Below are positions 5,566 to 5,577 of a stretch of DNA of 5,577 nt, in pieces. A program made the translations under genes and the position numbers. The notes beneath the pieces are model-generated. The model was not told the DNA's origin. It ran no database searches and saw nothing but the letters and a program-made list of their open reading frames with translations. How positions within the stretch are numbered: position 1 is the stretch's first letter; each line of letters starts with the position of its first letter. The stretch is from an uncultured Acholeplasmatales bacterium (GTDB lineage: Bacteria; Bacillota_I; Bacilli_A; ML615J-28; CAG-698): the NCBI GenBank assembly GCA_937877075.1, contig CALEGD010000016.1, positions 1 through 5,577 of the forward strand. The letters are read 5' to 3'.

Positions 5566-5577
5566 CAATAACTTTTT

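Noticed and set aside
5525..5577. Open minus-strand frame ending in TAG at the right edge (reads KVIDFRLIKSKNKGFL)
   Set aside because: Only 16 lysine-rich codons from AT-rich sequence. It could be the end of a convergent gene, but nothing supports it over chance.
1..5577. Mobile element, CRISPR array, toxin-antitoxin, defence or other novel multi-gene system
   Set aside because: No long direct or terminal inverted repeats, no spaced repeats, no transposase or nuclease motifs. The gene content is housekeeping apart from one small protein.

Overview
The window looks like an AT-rich, low-G+C chromosome of the Bacillota or a close relative (Bacilli, Erysipelotrichia or a non-reduced mollicute-like lineage). 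Three things suggest this: the order tmk - holB - ricT(yaaT) - trmN-like(yabB) - rsmI(yabC), which is the arrangement next to the replication origin in Bacillus; strong AGGAG-type ribosome binding sites; and a RicT homologue. Tryptophan is read from TGG and no gene contains an in-frame TGA, so the standard bacterial code applies. I cannot name a genus or species from the sequence.

Layout. Positions 1-810 (minus strand) hold the start of a divergent metal-ion ABC transporter operon: a ZnuC/AdcC/MntB-type ATPase (178-810), then, 7 bases further on, the first 57 codons of a ZnuB-type ABC-3 permease, cut by the window edge. Positions 811-985 are a divergent intergenic region. It has a plausible extended -10 promoter in each direction and a 7-1-7 inverted repeat resembling a Fur/PerR-family operator. 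Positions 986-5477 (plus strand) form a compact housekeeping cluster: thymidylate kinase, DNA polymerase III delta' subunit, RicT, a TrmN6-like methyltransferase, a small TerB-fold-like protein and the 16S rRNA methyltransferase RsmI. A hairpin terminator overlaps the rsmI stop codon. The last ~75 bases are AT-rich and hold no gene I can support, only a weak candidate promoter.

How the genes work together. tmk supplies dTDP for DNA synthesis and holB encodes part of the clamp loader. ricT encodes an Fe-S protein of the Y-complex that affects RNase Y-dependent mRNA processing. The TrmN6-like protein and RsmI modify tRNA and 16S rRNA. The first four genes are separated by 10 and 1 bases or overlap by 17 bases, so they are probably co-transcribed and translationally coupled. 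The TerB-like gene follows a 41-base gap with its own perfect extended -10 element and overlaps rsmI by 4 bases, so these last two can probably also be transcribed separately.

Compared with the Bacillus cluster, yaaQ(darA)/yaaR between tmk and holB, yabA between ricT and yabB, and the GIY-YIG gene yazA before rsmI are absent, and a TerB-like gene sits where yazA would be. I found no CRISPR array, insertion sequence, RNA gene, defence system or convincing novel multi-gene system. The most open items are the TerB-like protein, the degenerate P-loop of HolB and the regulatory content of the divergent intergenic region.
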